This document shows, piece by piece, positions 6,321 to 9,295 of a stretch of 9,295 nt of DNA (within the stretch, counting starts at the first letter, position 1; every line of letters starts with the position of its first letter). The translations under genes and the position numbers were made by a program. The stretch is from Paludibacteraceae bacterium (GTDB taxonomy: Bacteria > Bacteroidota > Bacteroidia > Bacteroidales > Paludibacteraceae): NCBI GenBank assembly GCA_904502115.1, contig CAJGDW010000053.1:1-9295 (forward strand). The letters run 5' to 3'. The notes beneath the pieces were generated by a model, which made no database searches, was not told the origin of the DNA, and was given only the letters and a program-made list of their open reading frames with translations.

Positions 6321-8081
6321 ATGAAGTTTTTTACAAAATTATCTTTAGCCATTTTTATGGCGATGAGTGCCTTGTCGGCATTAGCGGCAGAGCACTATGT
6401 GTACTTTGATGGTACATCATTTACTCAACCCCAGGTGTGGGCTTGGAACAGCACCGAAAACTGCTGCAAAAACGGTACATGGGGTGGCGACAACATGGTC
6501 AAACAAGATGGCAAATGGTATTGGGAATTGCCTGCTGGCAAAAGTGTTCCTACCCAAATCATTATTCACGAAGGAGACAACAAGATTGGTGGTGGCGACC
6601 TTACCTACGTAGACCAAGCCACATACCACCAAGACGGTTCTTATACCGAATTTATAGACCCTGCCGTTCCTGTCGTTACCGCTTCTCCTGCATCGGGCAC
6701 TTACTTTGACGAAGGTGAAGAACTAACCGTTACATTAACCGCAACCCTAGACGCTACCATTTATTATACATTGGATGGCACCGAGCCAACTACATCGTCT
6801 GCTGTATATACAGAACCTCTTTCATTGACAGAATCGGTTACCTTAAAAACCCTTGCTGTAGCAGATAGCAAACAAAAAGCACAATCTTTTACATACACCC
6901 AAATGCCTGGTGCCGATGCAGAAGAAACCCGTCCTGTGCTTAACACCAAGTACTACAAAGTAAATCCTAATGGCCAAAAAGGTTCTAAACAAACCATTGA
7001 TATGGCATTTGAAGGCAGATTGGCTACCAAAGCAATGAGCCATTGGAAAGAAACCGATATTATTGCACAAGGTGTAGCACGCGATGTTTGCCAAGCCCTA
7101 AAAGGTAAACACGAACGTCCTATCATCGACTCGTATGCTATTTATGCTGCCTACGACGACGACAACCTATACCTTGCTGTACAATTGGTTTATACCGTTT
7201 GGGACCAATACGGAGAAGGTCAACAACCCGGCGAATCGAAACCTCACAACATGAATGGCCGCATGATGTGGGCATTCGACCTAAATCCTACTGCTGAGTT
7301 TGACGGTTATATTGGTACAGGCGCTATCTGGAACGATGGAAAACCAGGAGCCAAATTTGACAACGGTGTAGATGCTATATGGATAGGTTCTTCGCAACCT
7401 GGCGAAGGAACTCCTGGTTTCTTTATTCCAACTCCAGACGGACACGCAAGCTACGATGCTAAATACTGCAAAAGCATTCCTGGCAGATACTACGGATATG
7501 CAGATGGTCTTCACTCTAGCATTTCGAGCATCTACGGACAAAGCAACTTTGAATACGACCCTAAAGTCCTTACCGGCAACTCCGGCTTCACTAACCTAAA
7601 ATCGGCCGTTACTACTACTGGACACACTTTCTACGAATGGAAATTCCCACTTTCTGTGCTAGGTATCTCTGCCGATTACATCGAAAAATACGGTATTGGC
7701 GTTATGTACATTGACATTTATGGTTCTAGCCCTGTAGGTGGAACTCCATACGATCCTTCTTACTTTGACAACGCAAAAAAATCTTACTCGGCAGACACAT
7801 CTACAAGTAAAGAAAAAGAAGACGAAGACGTTATTACCTACGCTCCTGCTCGTATTGGTAAACTATTGGCTCTTCCAGAAGATGACAACGAAGACACCGA
7901 ACAACCCGGCGGAAGCATCAAACCCGACGGTGGTGGCACTTCTGCAGTAGAAGACATTGAAGCAGACAATGGCCCTGTTGAATACTTCAACCTAATGGGC
8001 ATTAAGATTACCGAACCCCAACCCGGCGAAATTGTTATTGAACGTCGCGGAAGCAAAGTAAGCAAAAAGATTTACTACTAA
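6321..8081 (+). CDS. Secreted multi-module carbohydrate-binding protein (CBM26-like, chitobiase-like, CBM9-like)
   Basis: This is a predicted exported glycan-binding protein with no recognisable catalytic domain. I start it at 6321, not the in-frame ATG at 6201. The later start gives a clean signal peptide (cut near ALAA|EH, residue 23), and the candidate promoter lies between the two. The product is 586 residues. Residues 24-113 resemble a starch-binding CBM26 module (YVYFDG, VWAWNS, WYWELPAG). Residues 118-194 resemble the chitobiase C-terminal domain (SPASGTYFDEGE, IYYTLDGTEPT, VTLKTLAV). About 215-515 is CBM9/DOMON-like (YAIYAAYDDDNLYLAVQL, EWKFPLSVLGI, PARIGKL). An acidic Gly/Pro linker leads to a 46-residue tail (541-586; YFNLMGIKI, ERRGSKVSKKI) that resembles short C-terminal sorting or anchoring tails of Bacteroidota secreted proteins. 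The kinase gene follows 4 bases later. Ligand unknown; starch or another alpha-glucan is a guess from the first module. Confidence 0.85.
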   Translation: MKFFTKLSLAIFMAMSALSALAAEHYVYFDGTSFTQPQVWAWNSTENCCKNGTWGGDNMVKQDGKWYWELPAGKSVPTQIIIHEGDNKIGGGDLTYVDQATYHQDGSYTEFIDPAVPVVTASPASGTYFDEGEELTVTLTATLDATIYYTLDGTEPTTSSAVYTEPLSLTESVTLKTLAVADSKQKAQSFTYTQMPGADAEETRPVLNTKYYKVNPNGQKGSKQTIDMAFEGRLATKAMSHWKETDIIAQGVARDVCQALKGKHERPIIDSYAIYAAYDDDNLYLAVQLVYTVWDQYGEGQQPGESKPHNMNGRMMWAFDLNPTAEFDGYIGTGAIWNDGKPGAKFDNGVDAIWIGSSQPGEGTPGFFIPTPDGHASYDAKYCKSIPGRYYGYADGLHSSISSIYGQSNFEYDPKVLTGNSGFTNLKSAVTTTGHTFYEWKFPLSVLGISADYIEKYGIGVMYIDIYGSSPVGGTPYDPSYFDNAKKSYSADTSTSKEKEDEDVITYAPARIGKLLALPEDDNEDTEQPGGSIKPDGGGTSAVEDIEADNGPVEYFNLMGIKITEPQPGEIVIERRGSKVSKKIYY

Positions 8082-8085
8082 TAAT

Positions 8086-8916
8086 ATGATTCTTATTGCA
8101 GACAGTGGTTCTACCAAAACCGCATGGACATTGGTAGAAAAAGCCGATAACGTTATTAAAACCGACGGAATTAACCCTGTTTTTATGAATAGTGGCTGTG
8201 TAGAAGAAATTCTACGCAGCCAATTATTACCCCAATTGGGCGAACAAGCAATTGTCACCGAAATTTATTTTTACGGAGCAGGTTGCGCATCGGCCGAAAA
8301 AAACAACCTTGTAAAACAAGCCTTGCAAAACGTTTTTGGGGATATAAAAATAGAAATTGCGTCCGATTTATTGGGTGCTGCACGCGGCCTCTGCAAACAC
8401 CAAAGCGGCATTGCCTGCATCATGGGAACAGGCTCAAACTCATGCCTTTATGAAAACGGCAACATCCGTTGGAACGTACCTGCCTTGGGTTTTATTTTGG
8501 GCGACGAAGGTAGCGGAGCTGTTTTAGGCAAACTACTTATGGGCAACCTATTTAAAAATCAATTGCCCGATGTGGTGAAGCAAGATTTTGAGCAGACATA
8601 CGGACTAACTATGATGGATGTTATAGAAAAGGTGTATCGCACACCCCTACCCAACCGTTTCTTGGCATCGTTCGGACCGTTTATTTCCAAACACATTAAC
8701 CAACCCGCCGTATATAATATGGTGTACGATGCGTTGGAAAGTTTTATTGTACGCAACGTAAAACAATACCCCTACACCACACTGCCTGTTTATTTTACAG
8801 GGTCGATAGCCTTTTATTTTGCCGATATACTAAACCAACTAGCCGATAAGCATGGTTTCACCATCGGTCGCATTGACCAAGATCCGCTACAAGGGTTGGT
8901 GGAGTTTCATCAATAA
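8086..8916 (+). CDS. BadF/BadG-type ATPase, N-acetylglucosamine-kinase-like sugar kinase
   Basis: This is a predicted cytoplasmic ATP-dependent kinase of the ASKHA fold. Relatives phosphorylate N-acetylglucosamine or N-acetylmuramic acid (for example MurK), so amino-sugar salvage or peptidoglycan recycling is likely; the actual substrate is not determinable here. The 276 residues include phosphate-1 DSGSTKT (6-12), a candidate catalytic Asp in ASDLLGAARG (D94), and phosphate-2 MGTGSNSCL (113-121). They also include LGDEGSGAVLGK (138-149) and the adenosine motif YFTGSIA (236-242). Length and motifs are those of the standard Bacteroidota form, so it looks intact. It begins 4 bases after the stop of the carbohydrate-binding protein gene without a visible Shine-Dalgarno, so translational coupling is plausible. 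Its last 59 bases overlap the convergent mnmA reading frame. The benzoyl-CoA-reductase activator function of BadF itself is unlikely without partner subunits. Confidence 0.9.
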   Translation: MILIADSGSTKTAWTLVEKADNVIKTDGINPVFMNSGCVEEILRSQLLPQLGEQAIVTEIYFYGAGCASAEKNNLVKQALQNVFGDIKIEIASDLLGAARGLCKHQSGIACIMGTGSNSCLYENGNIRWNVPALGFILGDEGSGAVLGKLLMGNLFKNQLPDVVKQDFEQTYGLTMMDVIEKVYRTPLPNRFLASFGPFISKHINQPAVYNMVYDALESFIVRNVKQYPYTTLPVYFTGSIAFYFADILNQLADKHGFTIGRIDQDPLQGLVEFHQ

Positions 8917-9295
8917 TTCCTCCTCCAAGGAGTATATTTCCCCGATAGAAAGCGGCAGCTTGCCCAGGTGCTACGGCTGTTAGAGGTTCATGAAGGCGAA
9001 CAAGCAAGGTATTATCGGGCTGAAGCGTAACGGTACAGCGATTTTCTTGTTTTCGGTAGCGAATTTTAACAACAACATCCTCTTTGCCTAAAAGTTGCGA
9101 TGGGTTGATGATGTTACAATCCTTTAGGCGCATCTGCGTGCGCTCTAACGACTTTAAATCACCCAGTACCACTTTGTTTTCTGCCGGCACAATCTCCTTT
9201 ACAAAAACAACCTTATTGAGGTTGATTCCCAAACCTCGCCTTTGACCAATGGTATAAAACGGATAGCCCTGGTGCCAACCTATAAAATTCCCCAT
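8858..9295 (-). CDS. mnmA: tRNA-specific 2-thiouridylase MnmA, C-terminal part (cut by window edge)
   Basis: MnmA thiolates U34 of tRNA Lys, Glu and Gln, taking sulfur from a persulfide relay and activating the uridine with ATP. Only the C-terminal 145 residues are in the window; the ATP-pyrophosphatase domain lies beyond the right edge, so the Met at the edge is internal. Visible signatures are GxFIGWHQG, the hallmark YTIGQRRGLGI, the central-domain segment KVVLGDLKSL, and the C-terminal barrel ending APGQAAAFYRGNILLGGGII. MnmA usually stops very near the GGGxI motif. Here the frame runs on for about 18 residues (DETPPTLVADLGQCDRW) and ends in TGA at 8858-8860, inside the antisense of the kinase gene. 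The extension is therefore atypical and may be non-conserved. Confidence 0.93.
   Translation of the reverse strand: MGNFIGWHQGYPFYTIGQRRGLGINLNKVVFVKEIVPAENKVVLGDLKSLERTQMRLKDCNIINPSQLLGKEDVVVKIRYRKQENRCTVTLQPDNTLLVRLHEPLTAVAPGQAAAFYRGNILLGGGIIDETPPTLVADLGQCDRW

Noticed and set aside
6397..7541. Several antisense and alternate-frame open stretches of 60-90 codons across the carbohydrate-binding protein gene
   Set aside because: They are Cys/Arg/Ser-rich translations with no family motifs, and the sense frame fully explains the DNA.
8921..8934. Small hairpin (CTCC/GGAG) as a terminator for the kinase gene
   Set aside because: The stem is only 4 bp with no T-run after it, and it lies within mnmA codons for the conserved GGG motif.
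9293..9295. ATG at the right edge as the mnmA start
   Set aside because: It is an internal Met just before the conserved HxG...YTIGQRRGLGI region. The essential N-terminal ATP-binding domain must lie outside the window.

Overview
This window looks like chromosomal DNA from a member of the Bacteroidota, probably Bacteroidales. The signs are protein families typical of that phylum (a DUF4491 membrane protein, an amidase split by a golvesin-like domain of the kind often labelled 'xanthan lyase', a ~276-residue BadF-type kinase), TAnnTTTG-type promoter elements, almost no Shine-Dalgarno sequences before the genes, and a secreted protein ending in the YFNLxG...RRGSKV-type C-terminal tail common in this group. 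The DNA is moderately AT-rich and densely packed; the largest gene-free gap is about 170 bases. I see no RNA gene, insertion sequence, phage gene or CRISPR array.

Left block (62-5324, minus strand): read in transcription order, a large secreted amidase-like protein, a family 2 glycosyltransferase, and the endolytic transglycosylase MltG. The last two are 9 bases apart. All three fit cell-envelope work: peptidoglycan or glycan cleavage plus glycan synthesis. Two classes of short repeat appear both in the amidase-glycosyltransferase gap and inside the amidase reading frame. One is a REP-like element (core CCTGAGC.TGTCGAAGG); the other is an 8-bp tandem repeat built on GTTGAnnn.

Middle block (5325-6320): a strong intrinsic terminator, then a two-gene minus-strand unit, DUF4491 followed by a DUF4405-like four-helix membrane protein. 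The latter carries two helix-borne histidine pairs each spaced 14 residues, the spacing seen in di-heme cytochrome b. A 172-base divergent intergenic region carries a candidate promoter for each direction.

Right block (6321-9295): a plus-strand pair, a secreted non-catalytic protein with several carbohydrate-binding-like modules and, 4 bases later, a BadF/N-acetylglucosamine-kinase-like ATPase. The pairing suggests glycan capture outside the cell with amino-sugar phosphorylation inside, but that is inference. The kinase gene runs 59 bases into the 3' end of a convergent, edge-truncated mnmA (tRNA 2-thiouridylase).

I did not find a clearly new multi-gene system. The best leads are the domesticated repeats inside the amidase gene, the cytochrome-b-like histidine pattern, the carbohydrate-binding protein/kinase pair, and the convergent coding overlap.
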